Source: JAZKFT01 sp043760535
GTDB lineage: Bacteria; Bacteroidota; Bacteroidia; Chitinophagales; Chitinophagaceae
NCBI GenBank assembly: GCA_043760535.1
Contig: JAYUOV010000101.1
Location: 1 to 45,575 of the forward strand
Reading direction: 5' to 3'
Length of the DNA: 45,575 nt
A program made the translations under genes and the position numbers. This document shows, in pieces, positions 14,642 to 24,077 of this stretch. The notes under the pieces were generated by a model. The model searched no databases, was not told where the DNA came from, and saw only the letters and a list, made by a program, of their open reading frames with translations. Each line of letters begins with the position of its first letter. Positions within the stretch are counted from its first letter, which is position 1.

Positions 14642-17600
14642 TTATCGAAGTATAATTTTTTGGCTGCTGATGGCAGTAGCCGAACAATATTGTAACAAGT
14701 ACATACCCCTTGGTAGTTGCTCAACAGCAATCTCCATATTCCGCAGGCTGTTATTGCTTATCTGCATTACTTGCTTGCCTGCTGCGTTTAGTAAAATAAG
14801 GCTGCCATTGACGTTGGGTAATACAATGTTTAATTTGTTAGTGGTCGGGTTGGGGTACACCAGCAATTGTTTGCTGCTGCCCATCCACAGTTTTTCTGTT
14901 TTATAGGTAAATGATTTGCCTTGTTTATTGGTGATTACCAGCCGGTAATAATTCCAGCCTTCGGCAGGTTTGGTATCGTAGCTATTATAATCTGCTATAC
15001 CGGCAATATGCTTTGCCTGTAGTTTTTGTAAAAAGCTAAAATTGCGGCCATCGGTACTTTTTTCGATGGTGTAATATGCGGCATCTGTTTCATCCAAAAC
15101 CTGCCATTGCAGCTTTATGGTTTTGTTTTGTGGCAGGGCCTGGAAGGAGAGGAGTTGGATGGGGAGGATGTTGTCTAAACTTACACTACCGAAAGTAAAT
15201 GGCGAAAATGTGGTTGTAATGCCATTGTTTTTTATGGTACCGTAGCTTAAATCACCTATGGTTGTAAATGATGATGAACTGGCATCAATAGCCCATCGAT
15301 CAGGGTAGGTATTGGTTCCATCATCATCAAAGTAATGTGCAATTCGTAAATCAGACAAAGAACCCGGACCAACTAAACTATAAGGACTCCAGTAAAACGT
15401 AGTATTTACAGCAAGTGCGTTTACGGAAGTACTATCACAAGATATCTCCCAATACTCTCTTTGGCTGATATGATCAAGTGGCGGAGCAGCAATATTTAGC
15501 AAATTAAATGGAGCGTCTGGAAAATATTCAGCAGCGTGTTTTCTTAAAATGTTGTTTACTGGCGTTAATGCACAAGGTGCATAGTAGGGTGTTGCACCAA
15601 CTAATTTTCCAATAGGAAATTTTTGGGTAGCTGTATTATCTGATTCCCTCACCACTTTGCCACTTATAAAACTGCCAATCCAGCCATTATCTGTTTCGTT
15701 GTAGCTATTTATGGGGCTCAAGACACTTGCACTTTTATACAATGAAAATGTATTGCTGCCTGTAGAAATAATGCCTTTTCCTAAAAATAATAATCCTTTG
15801 GTAGCCGTATTGGTGATGCTTGTAAGCATGGCTCCATAGTTATTTAAGATTGCCAGATTATTAAACCGGAGACTATCATTAGGTGAAGTAAGCTGTGTAA
15901 TTGAATTGCTGAAATTATTATCAATTGCAACCGTACCAACTCCGGGTATAAATCCATTGTTAATGCTGCCATTATTTACCAGATTGTTTTTCAGGTACAA
16001 AGTATCAAGCAAAGACCCGGCTGTATTTTCAAACTGTAGTTTGCCAGATGCTGCAATATTAATTGGGCCAAAAGTAAAAAGTCTGTCCGGCTCTGTTCCC
16101 TTTAAAGAGACGGAACCATTATTTAAAATGGTGAGGGTGTCGGATACAGCATACCTTTCAAATTCGGCTGCCTTAGTACTTGGTTCGTTGTTTATTTCAG
16201 GGTCATTAGTTACATCGGGGATTGTTACTTGTGTTACAAATTCCGGAACCCTTAAGCCTTCCCAGTTACTGCAATTAAACCAATCGGAGTTGCTGCTGCC
16301 GTTCCATTGGCCATCTGGATTTGAAGCATTTACAGTAAACCTTGTGGATAGTACTCCAGAAACAATATCATTGGCCATACTGTTTCCTGTTCCAAACGTC
16401 CAGTTTGAAGAATTTGTAAAATTTGCAATTATCTGTGCCTTTGTACCAGAATGGCTGATGCCAGTATTTAAGTATGCAAAGCCATTAGTAGTACTTGTAA
16501 ATGGAATATTGATGCAATTAATCTGTGGCGGAATTCTCGATTCCCTTACCGTTTCACTTACACCCATCGAAAATGGAATCCATGGAATCCGGTTACTTAT
16601 TCCGCAAAGCGTATTGCCTGTTAGATTATTGTATTTGGTAGTGCCATTGTTACCATAGGCTGTATAATATCCGGAAACTAGATAAATTTGGTCAGCATCA
16701 GTTCCCGTTGCTGTAAGGAAACCACTAGTTCCAAGTAAATTACTACTTCTGTCGAAGGAACTTGTTATATCTGTCCCGTTTCCATCTAACTCTATGCTTT
16801 GAGCATTATATGAAAATTCAAAATTTATAATGGTGCCTTTTGAAATTACAGAACTTCCATTATACACAAACGACAAAATGCCCGGATCTTGAAACGGATC
16901 TGTACCCTGACCTCTCCACTTATTGGTTCTGGAATTTGCAATGGCTCCTGCTTCAAACCTACTGTTTACCAAAGAAAATGTGGTTCCTTTTTTGAGATCA
17001 ACCAGTGTAGCAATAGCATAACGGTCAGTACCGCCAGATTCAGCAGCATTATCAAAACCAACTATCAGCATATCCCCCGGAAACAAAACCGTGTTGTTGC
17101 AAGTGGCCGAATAAGTAAAGCCAGGGGTTAAATAACAATAACCAGTTTGGCTGTATTCGTAAATAGCAAAGTAATATTTACTGCCAGCTGTAAGCCCTGT
17201 AACGGTAAATTGTTGTGCTCCGGATGTATTGGAATTGGCTACTACAAAATTACCGGTACCAATCTGGCTGCCGCTACCATACACCGCATTCGCTGTGTAG
17301 GAAGTTCCGTTTACAGGTGTAGCACTTACGGCTGCTCCTTCCCTTGCAACTACAATACAACCTGTACCATTGCCTCTGTTAAAAGCAAGTGTCATGTTGG
17401 AGGCATCTGTTTTGTTTAGTATTAAACCTGAGGCTTGTGTGGTTGGGTTGCCGCTGCAGGTGGTGGTGATGCCGGACACGGTTACCATGTCAAAACGAAT
17501 ATTTCCACTTGATGCATAAGTGCTTGAACTATTTGTTGGTTGGTACGCACCTCCAACAAATGCAGTAACAATTTTTAAATACAAATTGGATATATTATTT

Positions 17601-18103
17601 ACAGCAGGAATTGAACCCAAATCTGCTATTCTATCATTTACATAGTTATTGTTAGTAACAGTAAATGATGCCCCAGGTACATCAAAATAGTCTACATCAT
17701 TTAAAGAGTACTGAACCACTAATGTATTAGCTGAAGTATTGCTGTTCTTGTGGTCAAAATTCAATTTTATGCTATTGAAACCTACTGTGCTAGTCATAAT
17801 TTTTATGCCTGCCATTTTATTCGAAGAGCTAGCGGTTGGAAAGTTTTGAATACTGTAATCACTATTGTCGGTTGTATTTGGATCTGTACTACTACCGTTA
17901 AAGTAACCATCAAAACCAGTTAAAATTCTTGTTAACGTTCCTGAACCTCTACTGGCATTAGAGTTTCCCGTATTCACGTTTCCGTCGGAAACAACTGAAT
18001 TAAAGTTCCACTGAGCAATAATAGTTGCTTGCCCAAAACAAACACCACCGCCAAACCCACCCACCACCAATAAAAATAAAATCTTCCTCATAAAAAAATT
18101 CAT
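14642..18103 (-). CDS. Large secreted protein with T9SS type A sorting domain
   Basis: A 1153-residue exported protein. The start region MNFFMRKILFLLVVGGFGGG gives a signal peptide ending near FGQA; either the first ATG or Met5 could be used. The N-terminal 200 residues form a jelly-roll-like beta domain. A fibronectin III-like stretch follows (LTAGSKYYFAIYEYS at about 300). The centre holds a region (GDMLIVGFDNAAESGG) of a kind frequent in Bacteroidota surface proteins. From 1080 to 1153 there is a T9SS type A domain (VYPNPTTNKLN, LPRGMYLLQY). No catalytic motif is recognised. It is probably a cell-surface or released adhesin or binding protein. A second T9SS protein lies just upstream in the same direction, 112 bases away. 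Confidence 0.82.
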   Translation of the reverse strand: MNFFMRKILFLLVVGGFGGGVCFGQATIIAQWNFNSVVSDGNVNTGNSNASRGSGTLTRILTGFDGYFNGSSTDPNTTDNSDYSIQNFPTASSSNKMAGIKIMTSTVGFNSIKLNFDHKNSNTSANTLVVQYSLNDVDYFDVPGASFTVTNNNYVNDRIADLGSIPAVNNISNLYLKIVTAFVGGAYQPTNSSSTYASSGNIRFDMVTVSGITTTCSGNPTTQASGLILNKTDASNMTLAFNRGNGTGCIVVAREGAAVSATPVNGTSYTANAVYGSGSQIGTGNFVVANSNTSGAQQFTVTGLTAGSKYYFAIYEYSQTGYCYLTPGFTYSATCNNTVLFPGDMLIVGFDNAAESGGTDRYAIATLVDLKKGTTFSLVNSRFEAGAIANSRTNKWRGQGTDPFQDPGILSFVYNGSSVISKGTIINFEFSYNAQSIELDGNGTDITSSFDRSSNLLGTSGFLTATGTDADQIYLVSGYYTAYGNNGTTKYNNLTGNTLCGISNRIPWIPFSMGVSETVRESRIPPQINCINIPFTSTTNGFAYLNTGISHSGTKAQIIANFTNSSNWTFGTGNSMANDIVSGVLSTRFTVNASNPDGQWNGSSNSDWFNCSNWEGLRVPEFVTQVTIPDVTNDPEINNEPSTKAAEFERYAVSDTLTILNNGSVSLKGTEPDRLFTFGPINIAASGKLQFENTAGSLLDTLYLKNNLVNNGSINNGFIPGVGTVAIDNNFSNSITQLTSPNDSLRFNNLAILNNYGAMLTSITNTATKGLLFLGKGIISTGSNTFSLYKSASVLSPINSYNETDNGWIGSFISGKVVRESDNTATQKFPIGKLVGATPYYAPCALTPVNNILRKHAAEYFPDAPFNLLNIAAPPLDHISQREYWEISCDSTSVNALAVNTTFYWSPYSLVGPGSLSDLRIAHYFDDDGTNTYPDRWAIDASSSSFTTIGDLSYGTIKNNGITTTFSPFTFGSVSLDNILPIQLLSFQALPQNKTIKLQWQVLDETDAAYYTIEKSTDGRNFSFLQKLQAKHIAGIADYNSYDTKPAEGWNYYRLVITNKQGKSFTYKTEKLWMGSSKQLLVYPNPTTNKLNIVLPNVNGSLILLNAAGKQVMQISNNSLRNMEIAVEQLPRGMYLLQYCSATAISSQKIILR

Positions 18104-18215
18104 TATGGTTCAAAGTACATTTTTCAAAGAAAGGCTTTCATCTGCCACCATTTTTTTAACCCAAAAAATCAAGCCCTCCACAAGGGAAGGTCTTATCATG
18201 GTTTATAGATTAGGC

Positions 18216-19529
18216 CTATTGAACGATAAAATGTTGTTTGTAAAAAACGGCCTTGTTTCGCAGCAGCAGCCGGTAAGGCCCTTTTACCATGCTAGAGAGT
18301 AACGGTATTTGCTGTAAACCATAGCCGCCATTGTACACTATTTTTTTAGTTATCAGCTTTTGCCCGGCATCATTAAAAATCTCCAGGTCGTAAGTGCCGG
18401 GTTTAATGCCAATTATCTGCAGGTTTATCTGGTCTTTTACAGGGTTGGGAAAAATGGTGAGGGTGTTATCTACCCGGCCATAATTTATTTTTACAATAAC
18501 GCTATACGTATTCCGGCCACTTTTGTCAATGGCTTTAATACGGTAGAAATTTTTGCCGATCAAAGGCTGTGCATCGGCAAATTCATAATCGGTAGCAGCG
18601 GTGCTATTGCCTTTTGCGGCCACTGTTCCAATGCTGGTAAATACAATGGCATCCTCACTTCTTTCCACCTGGTATTCCTTCATTTCTTTTTCGCTGGCAC
18701 TTTTCCAAAAGGTTTTAATGGACTGCCCAACCTGCGACACATACACATTTAAAAAGTCTATCGGCAGCGATTGTGAAGGGTTATACTGAACTGGATTTGG
18801 GCTGGCCGCAGCAAAATTAATGGCACCACTACCATAACAACCTTCACCTATTGTAGCCTTTGTTACAAACTGGTTGCCAATAGATCCGGCATCAGTAATG
18901 GTCATGGCCATCAGCTTTACCAATTGCTGATTAATGGGCTCGTAACCCAAAGCAGTTTTGGGCAAACCTATTTCAAAACCCTTGGTAAAGTCGCTGCTGC
19001 TTGGGTTGCAGCTTAGTTTGTATTGGCTTGTGGTATTGGGGTTGGCCACTGTGGCCATACCCAAAGCAATATTAAGGCCGCCACCAAAAGCGGCTGATCC
19101 ATTCAGTAAAAAGAGGTTGTAATAAAACTGGTCGTGGCCGGCACGGGTACTAATTACAAGGCAGTAATCTGGTAAAAAACCAGCGTCGAAACGGGTGCCG
19201 CTGTTAAAATTGTTTAAGCCAGATGGTGCATTGCTACGGCCAAAGTCGCCATTGCTATAGCCGCCGGGTTTGCTATCTATAAATAAAATAATGTGGTGTC
19301 CGTCCTGCACATCGCCACTAAGGCCAATCTGTAAATCGTTATCGTTGGCCGCTGCATAAAGGCTATTAATGCTGTTGCCCATGCTAAAGCAGGAAGCTGC
19401 CCCACCGGTAGAAGTTCCTAATGGAACGCCCCAATATCCTTCGGTAATGTTGCCATTAAAAGTAATTTGTGCACCTGCAAACGAGCCGATAAGCGAAAGA
19501 ATAAAAAGATAATGTAACCGTTTAACCAT
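18216..19529 (-). CDS. Secreted protein with T9SS type A sorting domain
   Basis: A 437-residue protein starting at the ATG at 19529. A longer frame begins 25 codons upstream, but MVKRLHYLFILSLIGSFAGAQ is a clean signal peptide and makes 19529 the better start. Residues 22-230 form a beta domain (AANDNDLQIGLSGDVQDGHH, then IILFIDSKPGG) that resembles family-9-type carbohydrate-binding or related sandwich domains, a tentative match. Then comes a linker domain with GKNFYRIKAIDKSGRNTYS, and a T9SS type A domain at 357-437 (IFPNPVKDQINLQ). Export through the type IX system is expected. It probably shares regulation with the 1153-residue secreted protein downstream. Confidence 0.8.
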   Translation of the reverse strand: MVKRLHYLFILSLIGSFAGAQITFNGNITEGYWGVPLGTSTGGAASCFSMGNSINSLYAAANDNDLQIGLSGDVQDGHHIILFIDSKPGGYSNGDFGRSNAPSGLNNFNSGTRFDAGFLPDYCLVISTRAGHDQFYYNLFLLNGSAAFGGGLNIALGMATVANPNTTSQYKLSCNPSSSDFTKGFEIGLPKTALGYEPINQQLVKLMAMTITDAGSIGNQFVTKATIGEGCYGSGAINFAAASPNPVQYNPSQSLPIDFLNVYVSQVGQSIKTFWKSASEKEMKEYQVERSEDAIVFTSIGTVAAKGNSTAATDYEFADAQPLIGKNFYRIKAIDKSGRNTYSVIVKINYGRVDNTLTIFPNPVKDQINLQIIGIKPGTYDLEIFNDAGQKLITKKIVYNGGYGLQQIPLLSSMVKGPYRLLLRNKAVFYKQHFIVQ

Positions 19530-19698
19530 CAGCAAAGGTTTTGGGAAATGAAAATTACAATTGATTTTAAAGTTAAAATAATTTTCTGATAAACTGTGAA
19601 TCATTTGTGAAAGAAAGGTTTTTTAGGAGCACACCAAGCCCAAATATGCATTCCGGCTGGCGTGTTATGCCAATGCACTTATCTTGCAGCCATTAATT

Positions 19699-20424
19699 AT
19701 GTGGAGTATTTGTAAAAAAGAATTACGACAATTTTTCAGCAGCCTCACCGGTTATCTGGCAATCGGAGTATTCCTGTTATTGATGGGTTTATTCCTGTTT
19801 ATTTTCCCCGATACCAGCATTCTCAATTATGGCTTTGCCACTATGGATAAGTTTTTCGAACTGGCACCATGGGTACTGTTACTGCTTATCCCCGCCATAA
19901 CCATGCGCAGCTTTAGCGATGAGTTTAAAAGCGGCACCTGGGAACTGCTAAAAACCAAGCCACTTACTTTTGGGCAAATAATCGCCGGAAAATATTGGGC
20001 CTCGTTTATCGTGGCATCACTTGCTTTGCTGCCATCGCTCCTATATGTTTTTACCATCCAAAATCTTATAATAAAAGGTAGTATCGATAGCGGGGGCATT
20101 GCCGGCAGTTATGTGGGTTTACTTTTGTTGGTGGCTGTGTTTACCGCCATCGGTATTTGCTGTAGCACACTTACCAATAATGCTGTTGTAGGTTTTCTTA
20201 TTAGTGCCTTGGCCTGTTTTATTTTTTACAATGGTTTTCAGGCCATCAGCCAAATACCATCGTTTAAAGGCAATGCGGACTATTACATAGAACAGGCTGG
20301 TATCAGCAATCATTATAAAAGCATGAGCCGGGGATTGATAGAGGTGAAAGATGTAGTGTATTTTGTAGTGGTTACTGTGTTGTTTTTATTGATTACCCGG
20401 CGACAGTTGATGAAAAAGTGGTGA
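19699..20424 (+). CDS. gldF: Gliding motility ABC transporter permease GldF
   Basis: A 241-residue inner-membrane protein with about six transmembrane helices, matching the GldF permease (ABC-2 type). GldF with GldG and the ATPase GldA forms a transporter needed for gliding in Flavobacterium. MWSICKKELRQFFSSLTGY at the N-terminus and RSFSDEFKSGTWELLKTKP in the first loop are typical. A TTG five codons upstream (19684) could also start it, but the ATG at 19699 fits the family. It is followed after about 250 bases of repeat DNA by gldG. gldA is not in this window. Confidence 0.9.
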   Translation: MWSICKKELRQFFSSLTGYLAIGVFLLLMGLFLFIFPDTSILNYGFATMDKFFELAPWVLLLLIPAITMRSFSDEFKSGTWELLKTKPLTFGQIIAGKYWASFIVASLALLPSLLYVFTIQNLIIKGSIDSGGIAGSYVGLLLLVAVFTAIGICCSTLTNNAVVGFLISALACFIFYNGFQAISQIPSFKGNADYYIEQAGISNHYKSMSRGLIEVKDVVYFVVVTVLFLLITRRQLMKKW

Positions 20425-20464
20425 TTTTTTTCTTTTGTTAACCAGCTTTTGTACTACTATGAAT

Positions 20465-20488
20465 CGACATTGGCGACGCTCCATTCAT
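20465..20488 (+). repeat. Dispersed repeat with 18-bp core, copy 1
   Basis: It contains the core cgacattggcgacgctcc, identical in five places in the window. It lies downstream of gldF and is preceded by tactactatgaa, a motif also found beside copies 3, 4 and 5. Confidence 0.85.
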
Positions 20489-20569
20489 CCACACACCACT
20501 ATTTGGCTTCCCCTCATTATCAACAAACAAAGCATTTTTTATTTCTCATATTCAAACCTGACATCTTAA

Positions 20570-20690
20570 AATCCTTGAACCCTAGTTAAAATCCGTTCTT
20601 ATCCGTCTTAACCCGTGTCATCCGTTTTCCTATCAGATTAAAATCAGTTAATCCCAAAATTCTACAAATCATAAAAATCTTAGTCAATAT
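20570..20690 (+). repeat. Degenerate 'atccgt' spacer repeat running into the gldG start
   Basis: Several units of the form aaaatccgtt, tatccgtctt and tcatccgttt, then aaaatcagttaatccc and aaatcataaaaatc, fill the DNA directly ahead of gldG. The tract continues up to the first codons of the coherent GldG reading frame. Confidence 0.5.
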
Positions 20691-22452
20691 ATTACGCTCT
20701 AAAATCTGGTGGCTTATTTTACCAGCCATTGCCATTGGCATTTATGCCCTTAGCACCATGGCTAATACACAACTGGACCTTACCGCCGAAAAGCGGTACA
20801 CCCTTAGCCAGCCCACCAAAGACCTGCTTAAAAAACTGGACGAGAAAATAGAAATAACTGTACTGCTCACTGGGGATAATTTACCCGCAGGGTTTAAAAA
20901 ATTACAAAACAGCACCGCTGCTTTTTTAGAAAGGTGCAAAGCTACAAGCAACAATAATCTCACATATAATTTTGTGGAGCCCGGTGCTTTTTTGAGCGAC
21001 TCCATTAACTTTCCGCTTGATAACACAGCCAAAAGTGAGTTTTTAAAATCATCGGCTGTAAAGCAGAACGAAGTAACCAAAACCGCCACCAAAGCGGCTT
21101 TCAGCTATCCTGTAGCATTGGTAAAAATCAGAGATACACTTAGGTATTACAAAGAGAGTGATTCGGTAGTTTATCAATATAGATTTGAACCGGTTAATTT
21201 ATTACAAGGCCAAAGCAATAAAGGTTTTCTCAACCCCGATGGCGTCGATGCCCAATTTCAGGTAATTAACAATGCCGAGGCTTTGCTGGAATACCAGTTC
21301 ATTAATGCCATTTATTCTATAACCAGAAACTCCGTTCCGATAGTAGCTTATGCCACCGGCCACGGCGAACCTATAGGACCAGAAACATACGACCTTGGCA
21401 GCACCCTCGATAATAAGTACCGCTATTTTTTATACAACTTAAAAAACCAACCCGGCATTTCCGATTCGATAAAAGCCCTGATAATAGCCAAGCCCACCGA
21501 AAAATTTACAGACGAAGACAAACTAAAAATAGATCAGTACATTTTGCGGGGCGGCAAAGTGCTTTTTTTACTGGATGTAATAAATGCCGATCTCGACAGC
21601 CTCCGCAATAGCGGTACCGACCTTACTGCCTACGATCGTGGCCTTGATTTGGATGAACTACTTTTTAAATATGGTGTAAGAATAAATCCTGATTTAGTGC
21701 AGGATTTACAGTGCGATGTACTGCCACAAACAGTAGGTATGGTAGGCGATAAGCCACAGATAGAATTATTGCCATGGCCGTACTTTCCACTGCTATACCC
21801 AACTGCCGATCATCCCATAGTAAAAAATATGGATGCGGTGGTAATGCAGTTTCCGCAGAGCCTGGATACGGTAAAGAGTGATGGAATTAAAAAGACAGTG
21901 CTACTTTCTACCAGCAACACCAGCCGCATTACAGGTTCGCCGGCCATCGTTACAGTAAATGTGCTAAAAGAACTGGAAAACCCAACGGCGTGGAAACTGA
22001 AAAATATTCCATTGGCGGTATTGAGCGAGGGCAAGTTTAAATCGCTGTACGCCAACCGTATAAGCCAGGCACAGCTAGACACCATGAAATATTATGGCAC
22101 AGCATTTTTACCCGAAAGCAGGGGAGAAGGCAAAGTAATCATCACCGGCGATGGCGATTGGGTGCTGAATGCAGTTACAAAACAAGGCCCATTGCCTATG
22201 GGTGCCAACCGCTATACCCAATACAATTTTGCCAATAAAGATTTCCTGCTAAACAGCCTCGATTACCTGACCGATGAAAGTGGCATCCTGCAAACCCGCA
22301 GCAAAGAATATGTACTTCGGATGCTGGACCCCAAGCAGTTAGAAACTAGTAAAATTCAATTGCAATGGTTTAATATTGGCTTGCCATTGGTACTGGTATT
22401 GATTGCAGGAGCTGTGTTTCAGTTGCGGAGGAAGAATCGGTTTGTTAAATAA
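20671..22452 (+). CDS. gldG: Gliding motility protein GldG (ABC-associated substrate-binding subunit), no standard start codon
   Basis: The first ATG (20758) would give 564 residues beginning MANTQLDLTAEKRYTLSQPT, which lacks the N-terminal membrane helix that GldG proteins have. The same frame is open upstream to 20587 and encodes KILVNILRSKIWWLILPAIA just ahead of it, an anchor of the right kind. No ATG, GTG or TTG precedes it. I place the start at the ATA of 20671, which is a guess (593 residues). The rest is typical: a DLTAEKRYTLS signature, a GldG/ABC-auxiliary domain with YATGHGEPIGPETYDLGS, and a C-terminal transmembrane helix (WFNIGLPLVLVLIAGAVFQL). It acts with GldF in the gliding transporter. 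Confidence 0.85.
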   Translation: MKILVNILRSKIWWLILPAIAIGIYALSTMANTQLDLTAEKRYTLSQPTKDLLKKLDEKIEITVLLTGDNLPAGFKKLQNSTAAFLERCKATSNNNLTYNFVEPGAFLSDSINFPLDNTAKSEFLKSSAVKQNEVTKTATKAAFSYPVALVKIRDTLRYYKESDSVVYQYRFEPVNLLQGQSNKGFLNPDGVDAQFQVINNAEALLEYQFINAIYSITRNSVPIVAYATGHGEPIGPETYDLGSTLDNKYRYFLYNLKNQPGISDSIKALIIAKPTEKFTDEDKLKIDQYILRGGKVLFLLDVINADLDSLRNSGTDLTAYDRGLDLDELLFKYGVRINPDLVQDLQCDVLPQTVGMVGDKPQIELLPWPYFPLLYPTADHPIVKNMDAVVMQFPQSLDTVKSDGIKKTVLLSTSNTSRITGSPAIVTVNVLKELENPTAWKLKNIPLAVLSEGKFKSLYANRISQAQLDTMKYYGTAFLPESRGEGKVIITGDGDWVLNAVTKQGPLPMGANRYTQYNFANKDFLLNSLDYLTDESGILQTRSKEYVLRMLDPKQLETSKIQLQWFNIGLPLVLVLIAGAVFQLRRKNRFVK

Positions 22453-22485
22453 GAAACTGTATTTTTGATAATCAAAAAATGTATT

Positions 22486-22824
22486 ATGCTGATTTCTGAA
22501 TTGACCGTTTACGATTTTTTTAAAGAAAAAATGAAAATGCCAGATGCCGAAGCAAAGAAATATGCCAAGGAAATGTCTTTGGCAGAAGAAAAATTACATG
22601 CAGAGATAAAAATTGAAGTAAACAATGCATTCGAAAAGAAAAAAAACATTTTGGCCTCTAAGGCTGATATACTTTCTCTAAAAGATGAAATTAGCCCTAT
22701 CAAATTAGAAATTTCAAACGTAAGAATTGATATTGAAAAAGGTTTCCGGGACAATCAAAAATGGATTGTAGGTCTCCTTCTTGCCGCTATTGGCCTAGCC
22801 GTTACAATTATCAAATTGTTTTAG
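22486..22824 (+). CDS. Small coiled-coil protein with C-terminal membrane anchor
   Basis: A 112-residue protein, taking the ATG at 22486 (a TTG seven codons upstream is less likely). Residues 14-86 are strongly helical and charged with heptad-like spacing (KKNILASKADILSLKDEIS). Residues 93-112 form a single transmembrane helix (WIVGLLLAAIGLAVTIIKLF) at the very C-terminus, so the protein is tail-anchored with the coiled coil in the cytoplasm. The layout resembles DUF1640/CCDC90-type proteins, but the match is only by shape. It lies 33 bases after gldG and about 250 bases before the first terD, so its partner is not clear. Confidence 0.7.
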   Translation: MLISELTVYDFFKEKMKMPDAEAKKYAKEMSLAEEKLHAEIKIEVNNAFEKKKNILASKADILSLKDEISPIKLEISNVRIDIEKGFRDNQKWIVGLLLAAIGLAVTIIKLF

Positions 22825-23073
22825 ATATTTACTATTTGAGTTTTGAAAGTAATAATAAAGAAAAGTGGCGTCCCGATTATTACACTACACATTTTTTCTG
22901 ATTAAATGTTTACTGCTATTTTCGGCAACCCTACTTCAGTTATACAAAAAATATTTTCTGTAAATGAAGTTCGCTGGTTTAAATTTTTTCCAGCTTCAGC
23001 AAGTGTTGATTCACCAAATCGTAATTCGTAAATCTTAATTACATTCTTTATAATTGCTAAAACTTTCAACCAC

Positions 23074-23649
23074 ATGGCAATTAATTTACAGAAAGGCCAA
23101 AAAATTGACATTGGCTTATCGAGTATCAGCGTAGGGCTAGGCTGGCATCCGAGGGAAGGAACAGGTGCTGCATTCGATTTGGATGCATCGGCTTTCATGC
23201 TAAATGAGCAACGCAGAATTCCAAGCGAATGCCACTTTATTTTCTTTAATAATGCCGATAGCCCCGATGGCGCCCTGCACCACACCGGCGACGACCCAAC
23301 CGGCGGCAACAGCGCCGAAGGCGACGATGAAACCATAGTTGTGGACCTTAACAAGGCCACAGACGACATTAAAGAAATCCTGTTTGTAGTAACCATACAC
23401 GATGCCATAGCCCGTAAGCAAAACTTTGGGCAGGTTCGCAATTCGTACATTAGAATAGTGGATAATGGCAGCGGCACCGAAATAGCCAAATACGAACTGG
23501 ACGAAGACTTTAGTGTAGAGACCGCAGTAGAATTTGGCCGCCTGTACAAACGGGAAGGCAAGTGGAAGTTTGAAGCCTCCGGCATTGGTTACAAAGAAGA
23601 TTTAGGCTTTTTTGTAGACCGGTATTTTACAGGGCAGGTGATAAAATAA
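23074..23649 (+). CDS. TerD family protein (first paralogue)
   Basis: A 191-residue TerD-domain protein of the tellurite/stress-resistance family. It begins with MAINLQKGQ like its two paralogues here. The calcium-binding acidic motifs are present: FDLDASAFML at about 33-42, and GDDPTGGNSAEGDDET about 35 residues later. ARKQNFGQVRNSYIRIVD and the ELDEDFSVETAVEFGRLY block are the family's conserved core. TerD proteins bind Ca2+ and associate with TerC at the inner membrane in stress responses to tellurite, phage and colicins. It is the first of three terD paralogues within 5 kb; the next is 428 bases downstream across repeat-rich DNA. Confidence 0.92.
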   Translation: MAINLQKGQKIDIGLSSISVGLGWHPREGTGAAFDLDASAFMLNEQRRIPSECHFIFFNNADSPDGALHHTGDDPTGGNSAEGDDETIVVDLNKATDDIKEILFVVTIHDAIARKQNFGQVRNSYIRIVDNGSGTEIAKYELDEDFSVETAVEFGRLYKREGKWKFEASGIGYKEDLGFFVDRYFTGQVIK

Positions 23650-23772
23650 ATGTGGGAAATGTGAGAATGTGGAAATGTGCAAATGGGTAGATGAGTAGAT
23701 GGACGATTGGCTATTGGGTAAATGTGGAAATGAAAGAAATTAGGAAATTAGGAATGTAAAAATTATGGTACT

Positions 23773-23817
23773 AAGCCCCAAAGGGGCGAAATAATTAGCC
23801 ATGGGTGCCGCCCATGG
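23773..23817 (+). repeat. GC-rich double-hairpin dispersed repeat, copy B
   Basis: The first hairpin aagccccaaaggggcgaa is followed by ataattag and a second hairpin with ccatggg/cccatgg arms. It sits in the 428-base gap between the first two terD genes. The rest of that gap is AT-rich with short G/T-rich runs and shows no gene. Confidence 0.8.
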
Positions 23818-24077
23818 TAAAAGAAAGATACTAGTTATTATAGGCCTGAATGGGCTTGATTAAATTATTGAGAATTTAATTTTAAACCTTGTCAATTTGC
23901 GTTAGGGATTGCAGCGGAAATCTTTTTTGGCTACAGCCTTTATCTTGTAAAGGACTACTAGAATGGCCAAAAAAATTGTAGCGGAAAGCCCGGCCGGCCT
24001 CGGTTTTCGGCCGGAACGCCCAAATGAATTTTTAATTATTTAATTAATCATATTTACTCATTTAAAAACGATAAAAA

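Noticed and set aside
22902..23585. A 227-codon minus-strand ORF opposite the first terD
   Set aside because: It is the antisense shadow of a well-supported TerD gene; composition is rich in Ser and Arg, as expected for antisense reading, with no domain.
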